NCBI GenBank assembly: GCA_947380605.1
Contig: CANCRO010000011.1
Span: 1 to 47,235, forward strand
Length of the DNA: 47,235 nt
Origin: Chitinophagaceae bacterium
GTDB taxonomy: Bacteria > Bacteroidota > Bacteroidia > Chitinophagales > Chitinophagaceae
Direction of reading: 5' to 3'
Positions 1 to 10,155 of the stretch are shown here, piece by piece; positions within the stretch are counted from its first letter, which is position 1; each line of letters opens with the position of its first letter. Below the pieces are notes generated by a model. It worked only from the letters and a program-made list of their open reading frames with translations, did no database searches and had not been told where the DNA came from. Position numbers and translations under genes: made by a program.

Positions 1-1821
1 AATGAAAATGAAGAGCTTACTTTAAATGACAGCGGATTTGAGTCAGGATTTTCTAATAGCTCTTCTTTAGATCAATCTACTTCATCGAATATTTCTGGTC
101 ATGATTCAGCATTTGAAGGAATTATTCCAATGTTAAAAAGATGGTTTACCGCCACCAATACTACGGAGGCAATGCGAGCTTGGGTAGAAAAATTTATGGA
201 ACTGAATAACTGTCCTACTTGTAATGGAACTAGGTTAAAAAAAGAAAGCGCCTGGTTTAAAGTAGACGGTAAAAATATTGCTGAATTGAGTTCACTTAAT
301 CTTGATAAATTAGCCCTTTGGTTTGAGGATATTGAAAAGAGATTAAATAATAAGCAAAATGCAATTGCAAAAGATGTAATAAAAGAAATTAGAGAGCGAT
401 TACAGTTTTTATTAGATGTAGGATTAAGTTATTTAAGCATCAATAGATCTTCTAAAAGCTTGAGTGGTGGAGAGTCGCAGCGTATTAGACTTGCGACGCA
501 GATTGGATCACAGCTACAAGGCATTACTTATATATTGGATGAGCCAAGCATTGGGTTACATCAAAGAGACAACCAACGATTGCTTGGCGCCTTACAAAAT
601 TTGAGAGATATTGGAAATAGTGTATTGGTGGTAGAGCATGATAAGGACATTATGTTGGCAGCAGATTTCTTAGTCGATATTGGTCCGAAAGCAGGTAAGC
701 ATGGAGGTGAGATTGTAGCGATGGGAACACCTCAGCAAGTTTTAAATTCTAAGTCGGATACCGCACTCTATTTAAGTGGAAAAAAATCAATACAAGTGCC
801 CAAGGAAAGAAGAAAAGGGAATGGGAATTATATAGAGTTGAAAGGTGCTAAAGGAAATAACTTAAAAAATTTGAATGTAAAATTTCCTTTGGGTAAGTTA
901 TTACTAGTAACAGGGGTTAGTGGAAGTGGAAAATCTACTTTGATTAATGAAACACTTTATCCATTGCTCAGTAAACATTGCTATGATTCAAAAGTAAATC
1001 CCCTTGAGTATAAGTCTATCATGGGTTTGGAACAAATTGATAAAGTGATTGAGATTGATCAATCTCCTATTGGTAGAACACCGAGAAGTAATCCAGCTAC
1101 TTATTGTGGTTTTTTTACTGATATCCGAACTTTATTTGCAGCTGTACCTGAAGCAAAGATTAGAGGATATACGGCAGGTCGTTTTTCATTTAATGTAAAA
1201 AGTGGCAGATGCAATATTTGTGAAGGAGGTGGAATGCGCGTAATTGAAATGAATTTTTTACCCGATGTATATGTTCATTGCGAAAAGTGTAATGGAAAAA
1301 GGTACAATCGTGAAACCCTTGAAATTCGATACAAAGGAAAATCAATTAGCGATGTATTGGATATGACTGTAGATGAGGCAGTAGAATTTTTTCAAGCTGT
1401 ACCCTTTATTTATCGTAAAATAAAAGTGTTAAAGGAGGTGGGATTAGGATATATTACTCTTGGACAGAGTGCTGTAACCCTTAGTGGTGGTGAAGCACAG
1501 CGTGTGAAATTGTCTACTGAACTGGGTAAAAAAGATACTGGAAAAACTTTTTATATTTTAGACGAGCCGACTACTGGTCTTCATTTTCAAGATATACAAC
1601 ATCTGCTCGAGGTGTTAAATAAATTAGTTGAACGAGGTAATACCGTTTTAGTGATAGAGCACAATATGGATGTAATTAAAGTGGCCGATCATATAATTGA
1701 TATTGGACCCGAAGGTGGTGACGGTGGAGGTTTAGTTTTATTTGAAGGCGTACCAGAGGAACTGATAAAAGTAAAAGGAAGTTTTACTGCACAGTATTTA
1801 AAATCAGAGTTGGTAGGTTAA
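1..1821 (+). CDS. uvrA: Excinuclease ABC subunit UvrA, C-terminal part (5' end outside window)
   Basis: Frame 1 is open from base 1 into the 130..1821 ORF. ABC signatures LSGGESQRIRLATQIGS and LSGGEAQRVKLSTELG, Walker A GVSGSGKST, Zn motif CNICEGGG...CEKCNGKRYN, CPTCNGTRL. Confidence 0.96.
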   Translation, partial: NENEELTLNDSGFESGFSNSSSLDQSTSSNISGHDSAFEGIIPMLKRWFTATNTTEAMRAWVEKFMELNNCPTCNGTRLKKESAWFKVDGKNIAELSSLNLDKLALWFEDIEKRLNNKQNAIAKDVIKEIRERLQFLLDVGLSYLSINRSSKSLSGGESQRIRLATQIGSQLQGITYILDEPSIGLHQRDNQRLLGALQNLRDIGNSVLVVEHDKDIMLAADFLVDIGPKAGKHGGEIVAMGTPQQVLNSKSDTALYLSGKKSIQVPKERRKGNGNYIELKGAKGNNLKNLNVKFPLGKLLLVTGVSGSGKSTLINETLYPLLSKHCYDSKVNPLEYKSIMGLEQIDKVIEIDQSPIGRTPRSNPATYCGFFTDIRTLFAAVPEAKIRGYTAGRFSFNVKSGRCNICEGGGMRVIEMNFLPDVYVHCEKCNGKRYNRETLEIRYKGKSISDVLDMTVDEAVEFFQAVPFIYRKIKVLKEVGLGYITLGQSAVTLSGGEAQRVKLSTELGKKDTGKTFYILDEPTTGLHFQDIQHLLEVLNKLVERGNTVLVIEHNMDVIKVADHIIDIGPEGGDGGGLVLFEGVPEELIKVKGSFTAQYLKSELVG

Positions 1822-2088
1822 TTTATTTTAGGCAAATAAAAGGATTGTAAATAGTTATATCAGTAATAAAGGGTGAATCCTTGCTGGGGTAGCGATTTTT
1901 AAAAAGCGGTAAAGGATAAACGTGAAGTCTTCTTGTGGTTCCAAAGGTTTACATCATCCAAGAATGTTTGTTGTTCGTCTTTAGTAAACTTAAACGTTAT
2001 CACTTTACCAACTTGACACCAAATATATATACTTATTTTGTAATAAGAACAAAGCATAAAAATATATTCTTCACTCAATCTCTTCTGT

Positions 2089-2538
2089 TTATCTAGAATA
2101 CAACATTTCAATGTGGGGGATATTGTCTTCTAGATATGAATCGCTTATTTGGAGAAAGCCTAATTGTTCATAGAATTTTTGCAGATAAAGTTGAGCAGAA
2201 ATCTTGATTGTATTGCAGTTAAATTGATTCAGCGTATGAATGATTGCCTTATTCATTAATTCTCTACCATATCCTTTATTTCTATAGTTAGGAGAGGAGA
2301 CTACTCGTCCAATACTTGCTGCTGAATAAGAAACTCCAGGCGGTAAAATTCTACAATACGCAACTAAATTAACACCCTCCCAACCAGAAAGATGAAAACT
2401 ATTAGCATCTTTGCTATCCAAATCTTGATAGACACAGTTTTGTTCTACAACGAAAACTTCATTTCTTAATTGTAGAATGGCATATAATTCTTCTACGCTT
2501 AATTCTTTAAAGCAATTAAATTTCCATTTTATTTCCAT
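2089..2538 (-). CDS. GNAT family N-acetyltransferase, ElaA-like
   Basis: LRNEVFVVEQNCVYQDLDSKD and GRVVSSPNYRNKGYGRELM resemble the ElaA family. Confidence 0.85.
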   Translation of the reverse strand: MEIKWKFNCFKELSVEELYAILQLRNEVFVVEQNCVYQDLDSKDANSFHLSGWEGVNLVAYCRILPPGVSYSAASIGRVVSSPNYRNKGYGRELMNKAIIHTLNQFNCNTIKISAQLYLQKFYEQLGFLQISDSYLEDNIPHIEMLYSR

Positions 2539-2612
2539 CTCATTATTACTTTATTGAAAAAAAATTGCATGAAATATATTTTTCATCATTCACTATGCTG
2601 GTTTTCCTATTT

Positions 2613-3902
2613 TTATTTTAGGGCAGATTTACTTTGAAAAAGGGATATAATCTCGTCAATTGTAATTGGTTTTTCAGCATCATCAATTTCAAGCACTACG
2701 CAATAACCTTTAGCTCCTCCTGCAATTTGAAGGGCATCTACTAATTTTTGTTGATCACTTTCTACTCTTTTTCCATCTACTTCACTCCATATTTCCTTGG
2801 TACACAAACAACCCATAGTAGGCGTTTGAGGATAATATTTTTCTCCTGTGTAATAGCCTGGGTCTATTGTAGTGCCATGGGCAATGATTTCTGTTCTCCC
2901 CGCTTTGCCTGCATAAAATGATTCATATAAAGGCAAATAATTCATGAGTTTGTCGGTTAATAGTTTTTTGTACCATTCTTCCGTCCAGTTAGCATCTCTA
3001 ATACTAGGGTCATTAAAAAAATGTCGTATACTAGTTTCAAAAGGCATACCCAATTGAATATTGGTAGTAGGTCCAATAAAACTATTTCTACTGATACTAA
3101 ATCCATTCATCGAAAAAATTCCTTGAGGGGTATTCCCATTCGTTAAATAACCTGGAAGATTACCGATGCTTCTGGCTAATTGAGGCACAGAAAATATAGT
3201 ACCATTTTCATCTTTAATAAAATTACCAGCAGAGTCTCTTACTAATGCAATGCCAGGATAATTTCTATTTTTTCTTTGAAAGCTAAAGAGGACAGTTTGG
3301 TTTTTTAGAAATTCAGTATCTAAAATAGCTGAAATTGGAAAACTATTTTTTCCAAAGGAAGGGGGATGAATACGATACATCAACTGCTGAATAATGGCTT
3401 CATCTTTTTTGGTTTTAATCAACTGGGTTATTTTATTCTCTAGTTGATTATTTGGAAAGGGACTTAGGTTATTCTGCATCCTATAGGCTACACCCATTGC
3501 AAAGACCTTAGCATCCTCACAGCTATTTAAAAGAGAACTGACTTGTTTTATATATTGATTAGGATAGCTACTGAAAACTAGCTCCAGTAATGCTCTTTGA
3601 AAATTTGGACTTCTTTTCTCAATAGAATCTATTGCTGTATTGATTCTGCCATTTATCCAGGGTGATTGGTAGCGGAGTAACTCAATAGCCCAAAAGGCAT
3701 CTATCCAATTTTCTTCTGTATCAAAGGAAAGTGGAAGAGACAAGTTTTTGGTAATGGTATTTTGAACTAAATTCCTATAGAGGATGTTTCGTTTTTCCCG
3801 AATGCCTTCTTTAAAAAAGATACTACTGCTGTCAATTTGTGAAAATGAAGGAAATAAAAAGATAAGGTTTGCTAGAAACGTAGTTAGCAGTAGTTTTTTC
3901 AT
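2613..3902 (-). CDS. Secreted protein with divergent L,D-transpeptidase (YkuD)-like C-terminal region
   Basis: N-terminal signal peptide MKKLLLTTFLANLIFLFPSFSQ; NTPQGIFSMNGF resembles the YkuD TPxGxF motif; IIAHGT...TPTMGCLCTKEIW resembles the H...[ST]xGC catalytic motif. Confidence 0.6.
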   Translation of the reverse strand: MKKLLLTTFLANLIFLFPSFSQIDSSSIFFKEGIREKRNILYRNLVQNTITKNLSLPLSFDTEENWIDAFWAIELLRYQSPWINGRINTAIDSIEKRSPNFQRALLELVFSSYPNQYIKQVSSLLNSCEDAKVFAMGVAYRMQNNLSPFPNNQLENKITQLIKTKKDEAIIQQLMYRIHPPSFGKNSFPISAILDTEFLKNQTVLFSFQRKNRNYPGIALVRDSAGNFIKDENGTIFSVPQLARSIGNLPGYLTNGNTPQGIFSMNGFSISRNSFIGPTTNIQLGMPFETSIRHFFNDPSIRDANWTEEWYKKLLTDKLMNYLPLYESFYAGKAGRTEIIAHGTTIDPGYYTGEKYYPQTPTMGCLCTKEIWSEVDGKRVESDQQKLVDALQIAGGAKGYCVVLEIDDAEKPITIDEIISLFQSKSALK

Positions 3903-3937
3903 CTATGCAAAAATAAGTAAAGCCTTTTTGTTTTTAT

Positions 3938-3974
3938 TATTTTGAATTTTAAAAATATTTTAAAATTCAAAATA
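3938..3974. repeat. Perfect AT-rich inverted repeat immediately after the rarA stop
   Basis: TATTTTGAATTTTAAAA-ATA-TTTTAAAATTCAAAATA: 17 bp perfect arms, 3 nt loop. Confidence 0.85.
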
Positions 3975-3975
3975 G

Positions 3976-5241
3976 TTAATAGCCATATTTTTCTTTCCAA
4001 AGCGTTTTCAAATATTTTTGAAGTTCTTGTTCTCTGGGGTTATTGCCTGGTTTATAAAAAGCTGTGCCTTTTAGTTCATCGGGTAAATATTCCTGAGGGG
4101 TAAAATTATTTTCATAATTATGAGAATAGGTGTAGTCCTTTCCATAATTTAATTTTTTCATTAATTGGGTAGGAGCATTACGGATATGAAGCGGCACCTG
4201 CAAATCACCTTGTTTTTGAACAGCCGATAAGGCTTCATTAATAGCCATATAGCAAGCATTGCTTTTTGCTGAACTGGCTAGGTAGGTTACACATTGTGAT
4301 AAAATAATTCTAGATTCTGGATAGCCTATTTTATTTACTGCATCAAAAGTCGCGTTAGCAAGTAAAAGTGCATTTGGATTAGCATTGCCAATATCTTCAC
4401 TGGCTAAAATCAATAATCTTCTGGCAATGAATTTTACATCTTCTCCTCCTTCAATCATTCTTGCTAACCAGTAGACAGCTCCGTTAGGATCACTTCCTCT
4501 GATTGATTTGATAAGCGCTGAAATAATATCGTAATGCTGCTCTCCACTTTTATCATAAATAGCAATGCGTTGCTGGGCAATCTGCATGACTATTTCGTCA
4601 GTGATACAGATTGGGTCTCCAAGTGTTTCAGTCACTAATTCCAATAAATTCAATAATTTTCGAGCGTCACCTCCTGATATTTTAATAAGTGCAGCCGTTT
4701 CTTTGAGCTCAATTTTTTTAGTTCGCAAAATGTCATCTGTTTCAATAGCATGATTAAGTAACTCAATTAATGCGATCTCCTCTAAGGGTTTTAAAACATA
4801 AACTTGACATCTGCTGAGCAAGGCACTGTTTACTTCAAAAGAAGGGTTTTCTGTAGTAGCCCCAATGAGTATGATAGTTCCATTTTCAACAGCACCAAGC
4901 AATGCATCCTGCTGACCTTTGTTAAATCGGTGAATTTCATCGATAAATAAAATGGCGTTAGGTTGAGTTTTAGCCATTTCAATTACTTCTCGAACATCTT
5001 TAACTCCGCTATTAATAGCACTTAGCGTATAAAAGGGCACTTGTAATGTTTGTGCAATAATATTGGCAATGGTAGTTTTGCCTACACCCGGAGGACCCCA
5101 TAATATCATACTGGGTACCTTTCCGTTTTCGATAGCAGTCCTTAGGATACTTCCCTTTCCAGTAAGGTGAAGTTGACCAGCGAGGGCATTTAATGTAGCA
5201 GGCCTTAAGCGTTCTGCCAGAGGTATTGAGTTTTTTGCCAT
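3976..5241 (-). CDS. rarA: Replication-associated recombination protein A (RarA/MgsA, AAA+ ATPase)
   Basis: Walker A ILWGPPGVGKTTIANIIA, Walker B ILFIDEIHRFNKGQQDALL, RarA C-terminal domain (SDPNGAVYWLARMIEGGEDVKFIARRL). Confidence 0.95.
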   Translation of the reverse strand: MAKNSIPLAERLRPATLNALAGQLHLTGKGSILRTAIENGKVPSMILWGPPGVGKTTIANIIAQTLQVPFYTLSAINSGVKDVREVIEMAKTQPNAILFIDEIHRFNKGQQDALLGAVENGTIILIGATTENPSFEVNSALLSRCQVYVLKPLEEIALIELLNHAIETDDILRTKKIELKETAALIKISGGDARKLLNLLELVTETLGDPICITDEIVMQIAQQRIAIYDKSGEQHYDIISALIKSIRGSDPNGAVYWLARMIEGGEDVKFIARRLLILASEDIGNANPNALLLANATFDAVNKIGYPESRIILSQCVTYLASSAKSNACYMAINEALSAVQKQGDLQVPLHIRNAPTQLMKKLNYGKDYTYSHNYENNFTPQEYLPDELKGTAFYKPGNNPREQELQKYLKTLWKEKYGY

Positions 5242-5373
5242 AGCAGTAAGTTAGTAAATATTTATGGAAGGTAATATCTATGAAAGACATGAAATTTTAA
5301 TTCTTACTAAGAAATAATATTACTGTATTTTTTTAGTAGTTGTACTTTATAGATAAAATATTTACGCATTCGA

Positions 5374-5418
5374 TTGATTAAAATAGGGCTTGAAATAATC
5401 AAGCCCTATTTTAATCAA
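5374..5418 (-). terminator. Long perfect hairpin between aspS and rarA (likely aspS terminator)
   Basis: TTGATTAAAATAGGGCTTGA-AATAA-TCAAGCCCTATTTTAATCAA: 20 bp perfect arms, 5 nt loop, 20 nt after the aspS stop. Confidence 0.7.
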
Positions 5419-5437
5419 ATATTATATTGTTGAAAAA

Positions 5438-7291
5438 TTATTTCAAGTTCAATTTAATCTGTAATTCATCAAATTGTTTAGCATCAATGCTTGAAGGTGC
5501 ATCCAACATGACATCTCGGCCACTGTTATTTTTTGGAAATGCAATAAAGTCTCTAATGCTTTCGCTGCCTCCTAATAAGGCACACAATCTGTCAAATCCA
5601 AAAGCAAGTCCACCATGTGGCGGCGCTCCATATTCGAAGGCCCCTAGTAAAAATCCGAATTTGTGTTGTTGTTCTTCAGCATCCATTCCTAGTGCCGCAA
5701 ACATTTTTTCTTGTAAATTTCTTTGAAAAATTCGAATTGAACCACCACCAATTTCATTGCCATTTAAAACCATGTCGTAAGCATTGGCTTTAATTCCCGC
5801 ATAAGGATGAGCAAGGTATTCAGCAGCATTTTCTATCACTGGATTGTTATTGATCATAATGTCGATATGATCAGGTTTAGGAGAGGTAAAAGGATGGTGA
5901 CGGGCTACCCACCTGTTTTCTTCCTCTGCATATTCGAATAATGGGAAATCAAGTACCCATAATAATTTAAAATGATCAGCTTTGCGCAATCCAAGTCTTT
6001 CTCCTAAATACATTCTTAAATCGCTAGTAGCTTTTCTTGTTTTTTCTTCAGCCCCTGCTAATAGCAACACTAGGTCACCCTTATTTGCTTTTGCTGCATC
6101 CGCAATTGCTTTCAATTTTTCTGGACTATAAAATTTGTCTACGCTGCTTTTGTAAGTGCCATCGGCATTACATTTTATAAAAACCAACCCCTTCATTCCT
6201 ATCTGTGGACGTTTTACCCATTCAGTCAATTCATCGGTTTGTTTACGGGTATATTCACTGCAACCAGGAATCGCTATCGCCAATACTGTTTCTGCTTCAT
6301 CAAATACTGGAAAGGCAAGTAAGTCGCCCCCTACACCTTGTTCTTCAAAAGCTGAACCATGCAATGCACTTTTTTTATTTACAAAACTATGTTGAGGGAA
6401 TTTTAAATTAGCAATTGATAAGTCGAAGCGAATGTCTGGTTTATCATTTCCGAATTTCCACATCGCATCTTCCCAAGTCATACGTTCTACTACCTCGGTG
6501 TAGTCAATATTTTTCACATCCTTGAAAATACGTTTTACAAGTCCTTCAAACATATTCAAAATATCTTCCTGCTCTACAAAACTCATTTCACAATCTATCT
6601 GTGTAAATTCTGGTTGCCTATCTGCACGCAGATCCTCGTCACGAAAACATTTTACTATTTGATAGTAGCGATCATAACCAGAAACCATCAAAAGCTGTTT
6701 AAAGGTCTGCGGACTTTGAGGTAAAGCATAAAACTGACCAGGGTTCATTCTGCTAGGAACTACAAAATCTCTTGCTCCTTCTGGGGTAGATTTTATTAGA
6801 AAAGGAGTTTCAATATCCATGAAATTATTTTCATGCAGATAGTTTCTAGTGCTGCGACCTACTGCATAGCGCAATTCTAAATTCTTTTTTACACTGTTTC
6901 TACGTAAATCCAAGAACCGGTATTTCATTCTTAATTCATCGCCGCCATCGGTATCATCTTGAATAGTAAAGGGAGGAACAGCAGATTTATTTAATATAGT
7001 AAACGCTGAAATAATGATTTCAATATCACCTGTAGGGATATTTGCATTTTTATTACTTCTCTCGTTAACGATACCTTTTACTTGAAGTACAAATTCTCTT
7101 CCCAAAGGGTTGGCTTCTAGCAACTCATTGAGGGATTCAGAAAACAATAATTGGGTGATACCATAACGGTCACGGATATCCACAAAAGTGATACTACCAA
7201 ATTTTCTGATGGTTTGTACCCATCCGCTGAGGGTAACTTCTTTTTTTACATCGGTGATCCTTAATTCGCCACAAGTATGAGAACGATACAT
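5438..7291 (-). CDS. aspS: Aspartyl-tRNA synthetase
   Basis: [11 protein letters not shown] start; RYRFLDLRR-like [54 protein letters not shown]. Start trimmed from the 7342 ORF start. Confidence 0.96.
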   Translation of the reverse strand: MYRSHTCGELRITDVKKEVTLSGWVQTIRKFGSITFVDIRDRYGITQLLFSESLNELLEANPLGREFVLQVKGIVNERSNKNANIPTGDIEIIISAFTILNKSAVPPFTIQDDTDGGDELRMKYRFLDLRRNSVKKNLELRYAVGRSTRNYLHENNFMDIETPFLIKSTPEGARDFVVPSRMNPGQFYALPQSPQTFKQLLMVSGYDRYYQIVKCFRDEDLRADRQPEFTQIDCEMSFVEQEDILNMFEGLVKRIFKDVKNIDYTEVVERMTWEDAMWKFGNDKPDIRFDLSIANLKFPQHSFVNKKSALHGSAFEEQGVGGDLLAFPVFDEAETVLAIAIPGCSEYTRKQTDELTEWVKRPQIGMKGLVFIKCNADGTYKSSVDKFYSPEKLKAIADAAKANKGDLVLLLAGAEEKTRKATSDLRMYLGERLGLRKADHFKLLWVLDFPLFEYAEEENRWVARHHPFTSPKPDHIDIMINNNPVIENAAEYLAHPYAGIKANAYDMVLNGNEIGGGSIRIFQRNLQEKMFAALGMDAEEQQHKFGFLLGAFEYGAPPHGGLAFGFDRLCALLGGSESIRDFIAFPKNNSGRDVMLDAPSSIDAKQFDELQIKLNLK

Positions 7292-7580
7292 GAAATATAT
7301 TTTATGTTGGAAAGGTATATTTTGCCAGCAGTAATTAACCAAGGGCTTTACATTAGAAAGTTTTTAAAGACCTTCCACCAAAGGGCTACTACAAATTAGC
7401 GGATGCAAATATACATAGAGAAAGTGAAGGGAGATGAGTCACCTTGTTGCCGTATCAAGGGAGTAGAATAGCATCTTCATTTTTTATAATACTTTGCCAT
7501 CTATTTTATTCTTTTAATCTGCTAAAAATAGGTGTAAATAACTGATTATCATTTTTTTATGAAGTTATTATTCCACTAAG

Positions 7581-7976
7581 CTACATGGTTTCAAGCCTAT
7601 CTTTGTGGCGGGGTTTCCACCATAAATAATAATAGCATAAAGTACCTATACCCAATGTAAAGGGTATAATCGCTAAGTGTTTATAAGTGATATCGCCATA
7701 GACTAGTAAAGTATCAAAATGCAAAAATTCACTGATCATCCAATAGGAATTTGCTGAAATCCAAAGAACCATGGCAGTATTATGGCACATTTCACTCATG
7801 AATTGTCTAGTGCGCGTGGTAATAATGATAGCAATAATCAAGGTGGGAAAGATCATCGCAATCCCTAGCGGTCGCCAAATCATACACCAGCTAATGTCTT
7901 TAAATAACCAGAATACAATATGCAAATTTTCCATTTTTCGAAATCGAATTGGAATAGCGTATTCTTCATTTTTCAT
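7581..7976 (-). CDS. Small multi-pass membrane protein, unknown function
   Basis: 131 aa ORF with several hydrophobic segments (PLGIAMIFPTLIIAIIIT; HLAIIPFTLGIGTLCYYYLWW). Confidence 0.65.
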   Translation of the reverse strand: MKNEEYAIPIRFRKMENLHIVFWLFKDISWCMIWRPLGIAMIFPTLIIAIIITTRTRQFMSEMCHNTAMVLWISANSYWMISEFLHFDTLLVYGDITYKHLAIIPFTLGIGTLCYYYLWWKPRHKDRLETM

Positions 7977-8008
7977 AAATCAAACTTTAAGTAAAACAAA
8001 TATAATTA

Positions 8009-9739
8009 CTATTGAATCAACCTATACACAGGGTAAAGCAGATGAGCCTTTTCGTAGTAGGGAGAATTTTTAAATATGAAATCTAATTGAGCATGTGCAT
8101 TGTTAGCAAAATTTAGATCCGCTTGTTTTTTAATAATTAATTTTTGTTGAAGAGCCGAATCATTTTTTAAGATTTCACCTGCAACATCTTCCCATCTATA
8201 ATCACTATAGCCTTCCTTTTGCTGAAGTATAGCATCAAAGAAATTCCAGGCAAAAAAACTGTCATCTCCCTGTGGCTCTAGCATTTCTGCAATATATCGA
8301 TTGGTAATCTGGTTCATTGGAATATACCAGTCTCCTTGGTGAAATTGAATCATTTTTTTTGATACCATTGTTTTTACTTGACTGTTTCTATGATGCTTTT
8401 CATAGGGTTGCAAACTTGATTTATAGTCTACTATATGATACAGTTCTACTTCCATCAAAGTGTCTTTTTTTAATTGCTGAAGACGTACTCCATTTAGTCG
8501 AAGTAAATCAATCACAGCATTCCATCCAACTGGAATAATATAAGCTGTTGGTTTATTGATTATTTTGTAAGGTAGAAATACATCAAAAAGTTTTACATTT
8601 TTAGTGAAGGGTAACTGGTGATCATAGAACATTTTTTGTAAGCCAGTAGCTGAACTTATTTTAAAAGCTTGTTCATAACCACTATAGCGAACAAGTGAAT
8701 AATGACTAGAATCGGATTTCCAACCTAAGGCAAATGAGTTTGCTGCCTTTACAGCATCTCTGGCGATTTTTCTTTCTTGTATAATCGATGCTGCATTAAC
8801 ACTAGCCTTCTCCATCATTGTTTGCAGTAATGCATACGTGCAAAGTACTCTATCTTTAAAGGGTTTGAGCATATGTGTTTCAGGCATAAAAGCAATGGTT
8901 TGAAACAAGGCGGCATAGCCTGAAGAATATCTTGGTGGATCATAAAACATTTCCATTCCAATTTCTGGTTGGGCTGATTCAAAATTAACATAGGGAATCA
9001 TGTCATTACCTTTTTTACGCATGTCAGCATATAATTGCGGTTCAAAAGTATTTTTCAACCAATCGCCCAGTCGTTCACCAAGCTTATTATATTGTGTGGT
9101 TAGTAAAGTGATCGTTGGTTGATAATCGGCACCATCACTAACATGATTGTCAATCAGGATATCGGGATCTAGCAAATGAAAAATTTGAGCAAATGACTTT
9201 GCTTCCCTGCTATCAGATTTTGTGAAGTCGCGATTTAAATCTAGGTTTTGAGAATTACCCCTAAAGCCATAGTCAAGTGGACCATTTTGATTTACTCTTG
9301 TAGCGCCTCCACGGTTTAAACATCCTCCAATATTGTAGACAGGAATAAAAGCTAAAAAAATATTTTTAGGAACGATTATTTTTTTTGCGACAATGTCTCT
9401 TACCAACAACATACTCGCATCAATGCCATCGGGCTCACCAGGGTGAATACCGTTATTGATAAGTAGTACAACATTTTTTTTTCTGTCCCACTGGTTGATT
9501 GAAAAGTTTGCGTTGGCATTAACCAATACTAAGTGAAGAGGAAATCCTGCATCTGTGGTCCCCATTGTTTTAACCGAGACTAAAGGAGAGATTTTGCTGA
9601 GTTGCTTGTAAAAATTAATGGCCTCATTATAGGTGGCGGATTCTTTTCCATTTGTTTTTTCAAAACGGGTTTGTTGTGATAGTAAGGAAGACCCACCCAA
9701 CATAAATAAAATTGATAGGGCAAGGGAACTAAGTTTCAT
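8009..9739 (-). CDS. M14-family zinc carboxypeptidase-like metallopeptidase, secreted
   Basis: Signal peptide MKLSSLALSILFMLGGSSLLSQ; NNGIHPGEPDGIDA (HxxE-like Zn motif), LNLDLNRDFTK, DNHVSDGADYQ. Confidence 0.85.
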   Translation of the reverse strand: MKLSSLALSILFMLGGSSLLSQQTRFEKTNGKESATYNEAINFYKQLSKISPLVSVKTMGTTDAGFPLHLVLVNANANFSINQWDRKKNVVLLINNGIHPGEPDGIDASMLLVRDIVAKKIIVPKNIFLAFIPVYNIGGCLNRGGATRVNQNGPLDYGFRGNSQNLDLNRDFTKSDSREAKSFAQIFHLLDPDILIDNHVSDGADYQPTITLLTTQYNKLGERLGDWLKNTFEPQLYADMRKKGNDMIPYVNFESAQPEIGMEMFYDPPRYSSGYAALFQTIAFMPETHMLKPFKDRVLCTYALLQTMMEKASVNAASIIQERKIARDAVKAANSFALGWKSDSSHYSLVRYSGYEQAFKISSATGLQKMFYDHQLPFTKNVKLFDVFLPYKIINKPTAYIIPVGWNAVIDLLRLNGVRLQQLKKDTLMEVELYHIVDYKSSLQPYEKHHRNSQVKTMVSKKMIQFHQGDWYIPMNQITNRYIAEMLEPQGDDSFFAWNFFDAILQQKEGYSDYRWEDVAGEILKNDSALQQKLIIKKQADLNFANNAHAQLDFIFKNSPYYEKAHLLYPVYRLIQ

Positions 9740-9845
9740 ATTGAAATGTTGGTTTATCACAATCTACCAAAATATTTTACATCAATTTCCGATTTACAAA
9801 AACTTATGAAAGAAGATTAAATTAAAACTAGTTGTAGGTAAATAA

Positions 9846-9875
9846 AAAACCCGTTAGGTACACCTAACGGGTTTT
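9846..9875. terminator. Rho-independent terminator-like hairpin downstream of rpsT
   Basis: AAAACCCGTTAGG-TACA-CCTAACGGGTTTT: 13 bp perfect stem with flanking A/T tracts on both strands. Confidence 0.85.
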
Positions 9876-9897
9876 AATAATATGAAGAAAGTAAAAG

Positions 9898-10155
9898 TTA
9901 CTTTGCTAGTGCATTAATTTTTTTAGCTAGTTTGCTTTTTAAATTAGCCGCTTTGTTTTTGTGAATTGTTCCACGTTTTGCTAATTTATCAATCATAGAT
10001 GCAACAATCGGTTGCTTAGCAGAAGCACTTGATTTATCATCTAATGCTTTAATGTCACGAATAGCGTTACGGGTTGTTTTACCATAATAACGGTTACGTT
10101 CGTTACGCTTGCTGCTCTGACGCACATCTTTCTTAGTTGCTGAATGGTTTGCCAT
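9898..10155 (-). CDS. rpsT: 30S ribosomal protein S20
   Basis: MANHSATKKDVRQSSKRNERNRYYGKTTRNAIRD...GTIHKNKAANLKSKLAKKINAL. Confidence 0.95.
   Translation of the reverse strand: MANHSATKKDVRQSSKRNERNRYYGKTTRNAIRDIKALDDKSSASAKQPIVASMIDKLAKRGTIHKNKAANLKSKLAKKINALAK

Noticed and set aside
1899-2111. 70 aa minus-strand ORF after the ElaA-like gene
   Set aside because: Overlaps the end of the acetyltransferase gene, shows no family features or clear start signal; possible remnant at most.
4565-6411. Antisense or alternate-frame ORFs within rarA and aspS (4565..4753, 5012..5290, 5427..5726, 6156..6395, 6205..6411)
   Set aside because: Fully or largely inside strongly supported CDSs, with no recognisable domains.
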